DNA of 64,000 nt, taken from NCBI GenBank assembly GCA_041494245.1, contig JBGQAK010000001.1:186001-250000 (forward strand). Reading direction: 5' to 3'. Below are positions 28,022-36,403 of the stretch, piece after piece. Source of the DNA: RBG-13-68-16 sp041494245 (GTDB lineage: Bacteria > Acidobacteriota > Thermoanaerobaculia > Thermoanaerobaculales > Thermoanaerobaculaceae). The notes under the pieces were generated by a model. That model had not been told where the DNA came from. It saw only the letters and a list, made by a program, of their open reading frames with translations, and did no database searches. Position 1 is the first letter of the stretch, and each line of letters starts with the position of its first letter. The position numbers and the translations under genes are program-made.

Positions 28022-28726
28022 TCACTTCGCGAGCGCGTTGATCGCCATCGGAACAAGCACCCACGCGCCGACGCCCACCATCAGTCCGCCAAGGCTCCGT
28101 TGAATCCATTGCGCCCAAACCGCGGCCCGGCTCCCGAGGTAGGCGGCCGCAAAGCCGCCGGCGGCGCCGACAGCGAAGAGCAGGACGACGTGGCCGAGGG
28201 AGTACGCCGCGAGGAGCGCGGTCCCCCACAGCACCTTCTTCTCGAACGCCACAAGCGACAGCACTACGACCAGGATCGGCGTCGCACACGGTGAGGACAG
28301 CGTCCCCGTGAGCGCGCCGAGGACGAAGGCCCCGGCCAGGCCTGCCCCGCGAAAGCGCTTTCCGTCGAACGTCGGCAGCGGCAGTCGCACCAGCCCTGAC
28401 AGGTGCAGCCCCATCACGACGAGGATGACGCCGAGGATGACGTTCCACCACGGGCCGATGTCACCGATGAGGCGGCCCGTGAGCGCCGCAGCGGCCCCGA
28501 GCGCCGTGAAGCAGAGAGCCAGTCCCAGCACGAACGACACTGACAGCAGCACGGCGCGTCCCCGGGAGGTTGCGGTCCCGCCGACCGTCGCGACGACGAG
28601 CGGCACCGCGGCCAGCACACAGGGGCTGGCCGACGAGATGACGCCACCCGAAAAGACAAGCAACAACGTCACCAGAGGCGGCGCGCTTGCGGCGTGGTCG
28701 GCCAGACGCGCGAGCAGCTCCTGCAT
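28022..28726 (-). CDS. CcdA/DsbD-like membrane electron carrier
   Basis: 234-aa protein with six membrane helices and the CcdA-type cysteine pair, C36 (SSASPCVLAA) and C147 (TLSSPCATP). CcdA proteins carry reducing power from cytosolic thioredoxin across the membrane to exported thioredoxin-like partners. The ATG at 28726 overlaps the stop of the exported thioredoxin-fold gene by 1 nt, so the pair is translationally coupled and very likely works together. Part of the arsenic operon. Confidence 0.87.
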   Translation of the reverse strand: MQELLARLADHAASAPPLVTLLLVFSGGVISSASPCVLAAVPLVVATVGGTATSRGRAVLLSVSFVLGLALCFTALGAAAALTGRLIGDIGPWWNVILGVILVVMGLHLSGLVRLPLPTFDGKRFRGAGLAGAFVLGALTGTLSSPCATPILVVVLSLVAFEKKVLWGTALLAAYSLGHVVLLFAVGAAGGFAAAYLGSRAAVWAQWIQRSLGGLMVGVGAWVLVPMAINALAK

Positions 28727-29151
28727 CAGAGCAGGCCCTTCTCTCTCAGGGCCTCGTGGAACTCCGCGGGCGGGAAGTAACCCATGTGGCGGAGCACCTC
28801 CTTGCCTTTGGGGTTGAACACCACCTGCGTCGGCATGACCATGATCTTGAAGCGCCGGGCAGTCTCCGGGTGCTGCTGGATCCAGAAGTTGTGCACCATG
28901 GCCTTCCCCCCGAGCGCGGCCTGGAGGTCCTGCAAGACGGGCTGCATCTGCATGCACGGGATGCAGTGCTCGCCACCGAACTCGACGATCAGCCACGTTC
29001 CAGCCTTGATCGCAGCATCGAGTTCTGCTGGGGCCAGCGCCCGCACCGACGAGCGAGGCACGGGCTTTGCCGGAACGGAGGTTGGGGGTGATGCGAGGGT
29101 GGAAGCCGCAAGCAGCAGCGGGAGCACAGTGAGGGGGATGCCACGGTTCAT
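28726..29151 (-). CDS. Exported thioredoxin-fold protein
   Basis: 141-aa protein with a signal peptide (IPLTVLPLLLAASTLASPP) and a thioredoxin domain whose active site is HCIPCMQM (C63, C66), followed by a cis-Pro region (VMPTQVVFNPKGKEV). Expected to be periplasmic and to receive electrons from the adjacent CcdA-like protein. ATG 29151 was chosen because it starts the signal peptide. It may keep extracytoplasmic cysteines of the neighbouring permease reduced (inference). Confidence 0.87.
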   Translation of the reverse strand: MNRGIPLTVLPLLLAASTLASPPTSVPAKPVPRSSVRALAPAELDAAIKAGTWLIVEFGGEHCIPCMQMQPVLQDLQAALGGKAMVHNFWIQQHPETARRFKIMVMPTQVVFNPKGKEVLRHMGYFPPAEFHEALREKGLL

Positions 29152-29167
29152 CGGTTCCGTCCTTCCG

Positions 29168-30208
29168 TCAGAAGAGCATGTTGAAGAGGTAGCCCACAAT
29201 CAGGATGCCCACGCCGACAACGCCGACGAACGTCGCGATCAGGCGAGGGCGAAGCACCTTGCGCAGGATGATCGTCTCCGGCAGCGAGAGCCCGATCACC
29301 GCCATCATGAACGCCAGCACGGTGCCGAGCGCGGCACCCTTCTCGAGCAACGCCTCGACGATCGGGATGATGCCGGCGGCGTTCGAGTACATCGGGATGC
29401 CGATCACGACGGCCAGCGGGACGGCCCACCAGGCGCCCTTTCCCATGAACGAGGCCATGAAGTTCGTCGGGACCCAGCCGTGGATGCCGGCGCCAACCGC
29501 GATCCCCACCAGCACGTATGGCCAGACCTTGCCGACGATGTCGCGCACCGCGTCAGCGCCATAACGCACGCGGCCCGGCCAGTCCGTCGGATTCCCGTCG
29601 CCGCCGGCTCCGCCTCCCTTGACGTCGTACACCCACGCCTCGACGTGCCGCTCCATCTTCAGGCGGCCGATCACCAACCCGGCGGTCATGGCGATGGCGA
29701 GACCGGTTCCCATGTACACCGCCGCCACCTTCCAGCCGAAGAGGCTGAACAGGAGCACGAGCGCGACCTCGTTGACCATCGGCGCCGAGATCAGGAAGGA
29801 GAACGTCACTCCGAGAGGAACGCCGGTGGTGACGAAGCCGATGAACAGGGGCACCGCGGAGCAGGAGCAGAACGGCGTGACGACTCCGAGAAGTGCGGCC
29901 AGCACGTTGCCGACCGACTCCCGGGTGCCGGCCAGGATTCGCCGGGTGCGCTCTGGTGTGAAGAAGGAGCGGACGATGCCGACCGCGAAGACGACGACGG
30001 TGAGTAGGAGGAGCACCTTCGGCGCTTCGAAGACGAAGAACTCCACTGCCGACGCAAGCGGCGTGCCTGGCGTCAGGCGGAAAAGCCCATACGTCATGAC
30101 ACGTGCGAAGGAAGCAAGCGAGAAGTAGAGCGCGACCCACACTGCGGCGCCCACGAGGCCGATCACGACGCTCCGCCAATGCCTGCGGCTGCTGGGAATT
30201 GTGTCCAT
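29168..30208 (-). CDS. COG0701-type permease (ArsP-like) of the arsenic operon
   Basis: 346-aa integral membrane permease with 8 or more hydrophobic segments and the hallmark TPFCSCSAVPLF (C114, C116), plus a central soluble loop rich in Gly and charge (VKGGGAGGDGN). COG0701/DUF318 includes ArsP, which exports trivalent organoarsenicals such as methylarsenite; other members have unknown substrates. ATG 30208 overlaps the ACR3 stop (ATGA). With a methyltransferase gene on the other side of arsR, export of methylated arsenic is an attractive inference. Confidence 0.82.
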   Translation of the reverse strand: MDTIPSSRRHWRSVVIGLVGAAVWVALYFSLASFARVMTYGLFRLTPGTPLASAVEFFVFEAPKVLLLLTVVVFAVGIVRSFFTPERTRRILAGTRESVGNVLAALLGVVTPFCSCSAVPLFIGFVTTGVPLGVTFSFLISAPMVNEVALVLLFSLFGWKVAAVYMGTGLAIAMTAGLVIGRLKMERHVEAWVYDVKGGGAGGDGNPTDWPGRVRYGADAVRDIVGKVWPYVLVGIAVGAGIHGWVPTNFMASFMGKGAWWAVPLAVVIGIPMYSNAAGIIPIVEALLEKGAALGTVLAFMMAVIGLSLPETIILRKVLRPRLIATFVGVVGVGILIVGYLFNMLF

Positions 30209-31278
30209 CAGGGGGCGACAGGCGTTGGCTGCGCTAGCTTGAAGTAGCGGCGCTGGAAGTAGAGCGCGACATTGACGAGGCCGATGAGCGCGGGCACCTC
30301 GACGAGTGGCCCGATGACCGCGGCGAACGCGGCACCCGAGTTGATCCCGAACACCGCGACTGCCACCGCGATCGCCAGCTCGAAGTTGTTCGACGCCGCC
30401 GTGAACGACAGCGTCGCGGTCTTGGAGTAGTCCGCGCCGATGACCTTCCCCATCCAGAAGCTGACGAGGAACATGACCACGAAGTAGATCAGTAGCGGCA
30501 CCGCGATGCGCAGCACGTCGAGCGGGATTCGGACGATCAGCTCGCCCTTCAGTGAGAACATCACGACGATCGTGAAAAGCAGCGCGATGAGCGTGATGGG
30601 GGAGATCTTCGGGATGAACACCCGGTGGTACCACTCTTTGCCCTTCGCCTTCACCAGGACCAGGCGCGTCAGCATCCCGGCGATGAAGGGAATCCCCAGG
30701 TAGACAAACACGCTCTTGGCGATCTGGCCGATGCTGACATCGACGATCGCTCCGGACAGGCCGAACAGCGGCGGCAGCTTGGTGATGAACACCCAGGCGT
30801 AGACGGAGTAGAACAGCACCTGGAACACCGAGTTGAAGGCGACCAGACCGGCGGCGTACTCGCTGTCACCCTTGGCGAGTTCGTTCCAGACGATGACCAT
30901 GGCGATGCAACGGGCGAGGCCGATCATGATCAACCCGACCATGTACTCCGGGTAGCCGCGCAGGAAGATGATGGCGAGGACGAACATGAGAACCGGTCCG
31001 ATGACCCAGTTCTGCACGAGCGAGAGCCCAAGCACTTTCCAATTGCGGAAGACGTCGCCCATCTCCTCGTAGCGCACCTTGGCGAGCGGCGGGTACATCA
31101 TCAGGATCAGACCGACCGCGATCGGGATGTTGGTTGTGCCGACCTGGAAGCGGTTCCAGAATCCGACCACGCCGGGGACGAAATACCCGAGACTGACGCC
31201 GACAGCCATGGCAGCAAAGATCCAGGCCGTCAGCCAACGGTCGAGAAACGAGAGCTTGGAGGCAACGTGCTCAGTCAT
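30208..31278 (-). CDS. acr3: Arsenite efflux permease, ACR3 family
   Basis: 356-aa arsenite exporter with about ten membrane helices; the family's essential cysteine lies in GLARCIAMVIVWNELAKGD, and SFTAASNNFELAIAVAVAVFG marks the C-terminal repeat. It pumps As(OH)3 out of the cell with the membrane potential. The ATG at 31278 overlaps the arsR stop (ATGA); an in-frame ATG at 31284 is an alternative. A longer open frame upstream over arsR is arginine-rich shadow. Confidence 0.95.
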   Translation of the reverse strand: MTEHVASKLSFLDRWLTAWIFAAMAVGVSLGYFVPGVVGFWNRFQVGTTNIPIAVGLILMMYPPLAKVRYEEMGDVFRNWKVLGLSLVQNWVIGPVLMFVLAIIFLRGYPEYMVGLIMIGLARCIAMVIVWNELAKGDSEYAAGLVAFNSVFQVLFYSVYAWVFITKLPPLFGLSGAIVDVSIGQIAKSVFVYLGIPFIAGMLTRLVLVKAKGKEWYHRVFIPKISPITLIALLFTIVVMFSLKGELIVRIPLDVLRIAVPLLIYFVVMFLVSFWMGKVIGADYSKTATLSFTAASNNFELAIAVAVAVFGINSGAAFAAVIGPLVEVPALIGLVNVALYFQRRYFKLAQPTPVAP

Positions 31279-31703
31279 GCGCATGTCTTCCGTTTCTTGG
31301 CCGTGGTCGTGCAGCAGGCTGCCCGCAGTGCTGCCGAGTCGAATTCCGGGCCGCAGATCGCCTCTACAGACAACGCCGTGACGCGCCGCAGGACCCTGCG
31401 GTCGTCGACGATAGTCGCGTCGTCTTCGAGCACCTGCCACAGGGCGGCCAGCGAGGTCTCTGCGGCGCCTTCGGCAGCGAGGCGGTAGTGCACCCAGCGC
31501 CCGGCCTTGCGCTCGGCCACGAGCCCCGCTTCCCGAAGCGCGGCGAGGTGGGCCGAGATCGTGGACGGAGCCACGCCGATGACAGCGTTGAGCTGGCAGA
31601 CGCACAGCTCGCCGCCGCGCAGCATCGCGAGGATGCGCAGCCGGGCCGGGTGGCCCAGGGCTTTGTAGGTGTCAACCAGTGGGGCAAGGGTCGGCGTACT
31701 CAT
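31275..31703 (-). CDS. arsR: Arsenic-responsive repressor ArsR
   Basis: 142-aa ArsR/SmtB winged-helix repressor. The metal-binding motif ELCVCQL has C34 and C36 in the recognition region, followed by the DNA-reading helix VAPSTISAHLAALREAGLV. A C-terminal extension with CCTTTAKKRKTC offers extra thiols. It should leave its operator when As(III) binds. First gene of the operon, divergent from arsC; the leader from the predicted promoter is only about 10 nt. Confidence 0.95.
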   Translation of the reverse strand: MSTPTLAPLVDTYKALGHPARLRILAMLRGGELCVCQLNAVIGVAPSTISAHLAALREAGLVAERKAGRWVHYRLAAEGAAETSLAALWQVLEDDATIVDDRRVLRRVTALSVEAICGPEFDSAALRAACCTTTAKKRKTCA

Positions 31704-31747
31704 TTCGTCATCTCGCGAAATATCGTATCATTGTCGGGCGTTGTCAA
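31702..31747 (-). promoter_or_regulatory. ars operon promoter and putative ArsR operator
   Basis: On the minus strand TTGACA (31747-31742) and GATATT (31724-31719) are 17 nt apart. An inverted repeat ATTTCG (31702-31707) / CGAAAT (31716-31721) with an 8-nt spacer covers the -10 edge, the transcript start and the arsR ATG, the usual place for autorepression by ArsR. Confidence 0.6.
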
Positions 31748-31771
31748 GGGGCGGCGGTGTCGGAGGCGACA

Positions 31772-32203
31772 ATGGAGACGATGGCCAAGAGGCGGGTCCT
31801 GATCGTGTGCACCGGCAACTCCTGCCGGTCGCAGATGGCCGAGGGGTGGGTGAGGCACGACCTCGGCGACCGCTGGGAGGCGACCTCGGCAGGAACCCAC
31901 CCAGCGGCGAGCGTGCACCCGCTGGCGGTGCGCGTGATGGCCGAGGCCGGGGTGGACATCTCGGCTGCCCAGCCCAAGCACTGGGGACCGTTCCTGGACC
32001 AGGCCTGGGACCTCGTGGTGACGGTGTGCGACTCGGCACGCGAGAGCTGCCCGCTATTTCCCACGGCCGTCGAGCAGATCCACCTGTTGTTTCCCGACCC
32101 CATGCTGGCCACGGGCACTGAGGAGGAGCGCCTGGCGGTCTACCGCACGGTGCGGGATGACATCCGGGCCCGGCTGCTGCCGGAGATCGCGCGCCGGGGG
32201 TGA
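31772..32203 (+). CDS. arsC: Arsenate reductase, thioredoxin-coupled (LMW phosphatase-like)
   Basis: 143-aa ArsC of the low-molecular-weight tyrosine phosphatase fold. P-loop CTGNSCRS (13-20) supplies C13 as nucleophile; C86 and C93 (VTVCDSARESC) are the two resolving cysteines, with the same 7-residue spacing as the Staphylococcus pI258 enzyme. It converts arsenate to arsenite using thioredoxin. ATG 31772 has GGAGG 5 nt upstream; earlier in-frame starts lie in the arsR promoter. Divergent from arsR, ahead of the marR-arsM pair. Confidence 0.93.
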   Translation: METMAKRRVLIVCTGNSCRSQMAEGWVRHDLGDRWEATSAGTHPAASVHPLAVRVMAEAGVDISAAQPKHWGPFLDQAWDLVVTVCDSARESCPLFPTAVEQIHLLFPDPMLATGTEEERLAVYRTVRDDIRARLLPEIARRG

Positions 32204-32236
32204 CCGCGGTCGTGGGACGGGGGCGGCCTCCACCTC

Positions 32237-32281
32237 TTGACAGCGGTGCCTAGGGGTCCTATATTTGTACCGTGCAAATAT
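32237..32281 (+). promoter_or_regulatory. marR-arsM promoter with overlapping palindromic operator
   Basis: TTGACA (32237-32242) and TATATT (32260-32265), spacer 17 nt, put the transcript start at about 32272, which is also the GTG start of the MarR gene. A 21-nt quasi-palindrome with arms ATATTTG (32261-32267) and CAAATAT (32275-32281) covers the -10 and the GTG. It looks like an autoregulatory MarR operator. Confidence 0.65.
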
Positions 32282-32775
32282 CGCAGGCCACAACAATCTC
32301 CCCCGCGCTGGACCGGCAGGCGAAGCGCCTACACCGGGCGGTGAGCGGCCTGGTCCGGACGTACCAGTTTCGGGACCGCAACGAGATCTGCTGCCTCGGG
32401 ATCTCAGTCTCGCAGTGCCACGCACTGGAAGCGCTGGGCCAGGTCGGTGAGCTCACCATGGGCGCGTTGGCCTCTCGCATGCAGCTCTCGGTGAGCACGA
32501 TGACCCGCGTGGTAGACCAGCTCGTCGCGCGCGGCTTGGTGCAGCGCGGCGTGGACGCGGAGGACCGGCGGGTCTGCTGCGTGGAGCCGACCTCGAAGGG
32601 GCGTCAGCTCCTGGCGAGGATCTCCACCGAGCTTCTCGTGAGCGAGAGGGCAATCCTCGACAAGGTCCCGGTGGGGCACCGGGAGTCAGTAATTCTCGCG
32701 CTCGAGGAGCTGTCACGGGCGGTGGATGCGTGGCGAGACGGTGGTGAGACGAAGGGAGGGCGCTGCAATGCCTAG
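32272..32775 (+). CDS. MarR-family transcriptional regulator preceding arsM
   Basis: 167-aa winged-helix regulator: ICCLGISVSQCHALEALGQ, helix-turn-helix LTMGALASRMQLSVSTMTRVV, wing DAEDRRVCCVEPTSKG. Cysteines at ICC, QC and VCC could bind arsenicals, which is inference. GTG 32272 lies at the predicted transcript start, inside a palindrome, so the mRNA is probably leaderless. The gene overlaps the methyltransferase fusion by 8 nt, so it probably controls that gene. Confidence 0.85.
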   Translation: MQISQATTISPALDRQAKRLHRAVSGLVRTYQFRDRNEICCLGISVSQCHALEALGQVGELTMGALASRMQLSVSTMTRVVDQLVARGLVQRGVDAEDRRVCCVEPTSKGRQLLARISTELLVSERAILDKVPVGHRESVILALEELSRAVDAWRDGGETKGGRCNA

Positions 32776-34075
32776 CCAACTGACGAATAAGCGTCTCAAG
32801 GACGCCGTGCGCGAGGGGTACACGGAGCGGATCAAGGCCGGCTCCTGCTGCGGGCCACAGGCGGCGGCCGCATCGGCGTGCGCGTGTGGCGACCCGGTCG
32901 CAAGCCTCGGCTACACCCCCACCCAGCTCGCCGGCCTTCCCCAGGGCGCGGTCGGCAGCTCGTTCGGGTGCGGCAACCCGGCCGCGTTCAGCGATGTGCG
33001 CGAGGGCCAGGTGGTACTGGACGTAGGCTCGGGCGCGGGGATGGACTGCCTGATCGCCGCGCGGGCCGTGGGTCCCACGGGCCGCGTGATCGGCCTCGAC
33101 ATGACGCCGGCGATGATCGAGAGGGCACGCGAGAACGCGCGTGCCGCAGGCCTTTCGAACGTGGAGTTCCGCCTCGGCGACGCCGAGGGGATGCCGGTGG
33201 ACGACGCGAGCGTGGACTGGGTGATCTCCAACTGCGTGATCAACCTCGCCCCCGACAAGAGAAAGGTGTTCCGCGAGGTGGCGCGGGTGCTCCGGCCCGG
33301 AGGGCGGATCGCGATCTCCGACATCGTCTTCGCCGACGACATGCCGGAGCTGCCCGACGCGCTGAAGGCCGACCCCGAGCTGTACGTGGCGTGCGTGGCG
33401 GGCGCGATCCGCGAGTCGGAGTACCTGACGGCGATGCGCGAGGCCGGCCTGACCGACGTCGCGGTCACCGGGAGGATCGGCTACGGCGAGGACGCGCTCA
33501 GGGCGTTCGCCGAGGAGGCCGGCCAGCACCTGGGAGGCGGGCGGTTCGAGGAGTTCGTGGGCGAACTGGCGCCGATCGTGGCGGGCAAGGTGTGGAGCGC
33601 CCGGATCGTGGGGCGCAAACCGGGAGGGGAGGCTTCCGAGGTGGCGGTGCTCGTCGAGCCGGCGCGCGCTGGCGACGCCGCCGTGATCGGGGAGATCCTC
33701 GCCGGGGCCGGTCTGCCGGCGGTCGCCATCCGGGAGCACATCGACGACTTCCTGGTGGCTCGCGCGGGTGAGCGCGTGGTCGGGTGTGTCGGGCTCGAGA
33801 TGGGCGGCGAGACGGCGCTGCTGCGCTCCCTGGCGGTGCGTCCCGAGGCCCGTGGCCGCGGCGTGGGGAGCCGGCTGGCCGGGGGAATCCTCGAGCACGC
33901 GCGCGGCCGTGGCGCCCGCGAGGTGGTGCTGCTCACCACCACGATGCAGGAGATGGCGGCGCGAGCGGGGTTCGTGCCGGTCGCGCGCGATGAGGTGCCG
34001 GTTGCGCTGCGCGACTCCTGGGAGTTCAGGAGCAACTGCTGCGGCACCGCCCTCTGCATGAAGCGCGCCCTGTAG
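32768..34075 (+). CDS. arsM: Arsenite methyltransferase fused to an ArsN2-like GNAT acetyltransferase
   Basis: 435-aa two-domain protein. Residues 1-275 are an ArsM-type SAM methyltransferase: VLDVGSGAGMDCLIAARAVG (SAM loop), GCGNPAAFSDVREG before it, and conserved-position cysteines C68, C156 (ISNCVINLAPDK) and C209 (YVACVAGAIRESEY). The N-terminus adds a Cys cluster, SCC...CAC (26-40). Residues about 283-435 form a GNAT domain with LLRSLAVRPEARGRGVGSRL (acetyl-CoA loop) and the ending FRSNCCGTALCMKRAL, typical of the small ArsN2 proteins of ars operons. ATG 32768 has AGGGAGG upstream and overlaps marR. The methyltransferase call is firm; the acetyl acceptor is unknown. Confidence 0.88.
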   Translation: MPSQLTNKRLKDAVREGYTERIKAGSCCGPQAAAASACACGDPVASLGYTPTQLAGLPQGAVGSSFGCGNPAAFSDVREGQVVLDVGSGAGMDCLIAARAVGPTGRVIGLDMTPAMIERARENARAAGLSNVEFRLGDAEGMPVDDASVDWVISNCVINLAPDKRKVFREVARVLRPGGRIAISDIVFADDMPELPDALKADPELYVACVAGAIRESEYLTAMREAGLTDVAVTGRIGYGEDALRAFAEEAGQHLGGGRFEEFVGELAPIVAGKVWSARIVGRKPGGEASEVAVLVEPARAGDAAVIGEILAGAGLPAVAIREHIDDFLVARAGERVVGCVGLEMGGETALLRSLAVRPEARGRGVGSRLAGGILEHARGRGAREVVLLTTTMQEMAARAGFVPVARDEVPVALRDSWEFRSNCCGTALCMKRAL

Positions 34076-34146
34076 ATCGGTGCGTACCTCGGCGCTGATA
34101 CGCCCAAACGGAGGTACCATCTCCGTGAAAGCGAGGAGCGACGACG

Positions 34147-34575
34147 ATGGCGGAGGTCCTCACCGAAGCGTGGGCGAAAGCGTGGTGTGACGCCCTCAAC
34201 GCCAGCGAGCGCTACCGGGTGGCCGCGGCGTCATGGGAAGGTGCGGTGGTGATCGCCGTGCGCGCGGACGCGACGCGGGGCGTGCCCGAGGGGGCAGTAT
34301 TCCTGGACTTGTGGCACGGCGCCTGCCGGGGGGCGCGCGTGGCGGAAGCGGGCGATGTGGAGGCGGCGCGCTTCGTGATCACCGCCAGCGTCGAGACGTG
34401 GGGGCAGCTCCTGCGGGGCGACCTCGACCCGATGTTCGCGGTGATGAACGGCGCGCTCGAGCTCACCAAGGGCAGCGTGGCGTCGCTGTTCCCACAGGTG
34501 GCGGCGGCCAAGGAGCTTGTGGCGGTGGCGCGCGGCCTTGGCGCGTCGTTCCCCGCGAGCTGGCCGGCGGCGTAG
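34147..34575 (+). CDS. SCP2 sterol-binding-domain-like protein
   Basis: 142-aa soluble protein with the SCP2 pattern: VFLDLWHGACRGARVAE, ARFVITASVETWGQLLRGDLD, PMFAVMNGALELTKGSVASLFPQVAAAKELV. SCP2 domains bind lipids or other hydrophobic ligands; in bacteria they often accompany other enzymes and their role is unclear. ATG follows GAGGAGCGACGACG. No obvious operon partner; gamma-glutamyltransferase follows after 28 nt with its own -10-like element. Confidence 0.8.
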   Translation: MAEVLTEAWAKAWCDALNASERYRVAAASWEGAVVIAVRADATRGVPEGAVFLDLWHGACRGARVAEAGDVEAARFVITASVETWGQLLRGDLDPMFAVMNGALELTKGSVASLFPQVAAAKELVAVARGLGASFPASWPAA

Positions 34576-34603
34576 CTGCGCGGTGGGGGCTACACTCCCT
34601 GGC

Positions 34604-36307
34604 ATGCGAACCTCCCGCCCCCTGCCTGTCAACCCGGTGCGGCTGACCGCCGCGGTCCTCACCGCTGCATTCCTTCTGGGTGCTGGTGCACCCGCCGCTT
34701 CCGCTGCCGTGGGCGGTGCAGTCGCATCGGCCGCGCCGGCGGCAACCGAGGTCGGGCTCGAAATCCTGCGCTCCGGCGGGAACGCGGCCGATGCGGCGGT
34801 GGCGACCGCGCTCGCGCTGGCGGTCGTCCACCCCAAGGCCGGCAACCTGGGAGGCGGCGGGTTTGCGGTGGCGCGCTTCGGCGCGCGGGTCACGGCCCTC
34901 GACTTCAGGGAGACGGCGCCGGCGAAAGTCACACCCGGCATGTACCTGGCCGCCGACGGCACGCCGGTGCCGGACGCCTCTGTGGTGGGGCCACTGGCGG
35001 CCGGGGTGCCCGGGTCGCCGGCCGGCCTGTACGAACTACACAGGCGGCTCGGAAAGCTCCCCTGGGCGCAGGTGGTCTCGCCGGCGCAGCGCCTCGCCCG
35101 CGAAGGGTTCATCGTCACCCCCCGGTTGAGCCGCGACATCGCCCTCTCGCGCAACCTGCTCGCGCGCTTCCCGGAGACCGCCGCGGTATGGCTGCCCAGG
35201 GGGCAGGCGCGCCCGGCCGGCAGCACGGTGAAGCTCCCGAGGCTCGCGGCCGCACTGCAGGCGTACGCGGAGCGCGGGCCCTCCGCCCTCACCACCGGCA
35301 CGGCGGCGGCCGCGATTGTCGCCGCATCACACAGGTACGGCGGGATCCTCACCGAGGCGGACCTCGCCGGTTACCGGCCGGTGTGGCGGGACCCCATCGT
35401 GTTCGCGGCGTACGGCTGGGAGGTTGCCTCGATGCCGTTGCCCTCGTCGGGGGGGATCATCCTGGCCGAGAGCTTCGGGATCCTGGAGCGGCTGGGGTGG
35501 GCGAACCTTCCGCGCGGCCGGGTCGAGCGTACCCACCTGCTGGCCGAGAGCTGGAGGCGAGCGTACGCGGACCGTTTCCTGCTCGGCGACCCCGCCACGA
35601 CCCAGGCGGGGCCCGCACAGCTCCTCGCCGCAGTGTGGCTCGACCTCCGGGCGTCGCAGATCTACCGCACGCGGGCCACCCCATCGCTGCTCGTGAAGCC
35701 GTGGCCTCGCGCGGCCGGACGGGAGTCGTCCGAGACGACGCACCTCTCGGTGGTCGACGCCCACGGCGACGCGGTGAGCCTCACGACGACGCTGAACGAC
35801 AACTTCGGGTGCGGGCTGCTGGTGCCGGAGCTCGAGCTTTTCCTCAACGACGAGATGGACGACTTCGCGGTAGTCCCCGGCAGGCCGAACCTTTACGGGC
35901 TGGTGCAGGGCGAGGCAAACGCGGTGGGGGCCGGCAAGCGCATGCTCTCCTCGATGAGCCCCACGGTTGCATCGCGGGGCGCGGAGGTGCTGGTGCTGGG
36001 CTCGCCGGGCGGCTCCCGGATTCCGACCGCGACGTCGCAGGTGCTACTCGACGTGCTGGTGGATCACGACACCCTCCAGGCGGCGGTGGACCGGCCGCGG
36101 GTGCACCACCAGTGGCTGCCCGACGAGCTGGTGTTCGAGGACGGAGCGCTCTCCGAGGACGCCCGCGCGGAGCTCGTCCGGCGCGGGCACGCACTGCGCA
36201 AGGCGGAGCAGATCGGCGAGGTGCACGCGGTGCGGCGGCGCGCCGACGGCGGCTTCGAGGCCGCCGCGGACGCACGCGGCCCCGGTGCCGCCGGGACCGT
36301 CCGCTGA
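34604..36307 (+). CDS. ggt: Gamma-glutamyltransferase (glutathione hydrolase)
   Basis: 567-aa exported N-terminal-nucleophile enzyme. Signal peptide at about 8-33 (VRLTAAVLTAAFLLGAGAPA), then AATEVGLEILRSGGNAADAA and GNLGGGGFAVARF. The autoprocessing/nucleophile site is SSETTHLSVVD with Thr378, the new N-terminus of the small subunit; substrate residues in LNDNFGCG and the glycine loop LGSPGGSRIPTAT follow. It cleaves or transfers gamma-glutamyl groups from glutathione in the periplasm. The ATG has no Shine-Dalgarno; TACACT at 34591-34596 would start transcription at the ATG. Confidence 0.93.
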   Translation: MRTSRPLPVNPVRLTAAVLTAAFLLGAGAPAASAAVGGAVASAAPAATEVGLEILRSGGNAADAAVATALALAVVHPKAGNLGGGGFAVARFGARVTALDFRETAPAKVTPGMYLAADGTPVPDASVVGPLAAGVPGSPAGLYELHRRLGKLPWAQVVSPAQRLAREGFIVTPRLSRDIALSRNLLARFPETAAVWLPRGQARPAGSTVKLPRLAAALQAYAERGPSALTTGTAAAAIVAASHRYGGILTEADLAGYRPVWRDPIVFAAYGWEVASMPLPSSGGIILAESFGILERLGWANLPRGRVERTHLLAESWRRAYADRFLLGDPATTQAGPAQLLAAVWLDLRASQIYRTRATPSLLVKPWPRAAGRESSETTHLSVVDAHGDAVSLTTTLNDNFGCGLLVPELELFLNDEMDDFAVVPGRPNLYGLVQGEANAVGAGKRMLSSMSPTVASRGAEVLVLGSPGGSRIPTATSQVLLDVLVDHDTLQAAVDRPRVHHQWLPDELVFEDGALSEDARAELVRRGHALRKAEQIGEVHAVRRRADGGFEAAADARGPGAAGTVR

Positions 36308-36403
36308 GGGACCCGCGACCGCCGCTCTCGAACCGTTGAGCTACAATCCTCGCTCACGACCCGGTGCCCCCACCGGGCCGTTCAGCGACCCTGGAGGCTG
36401 CTT

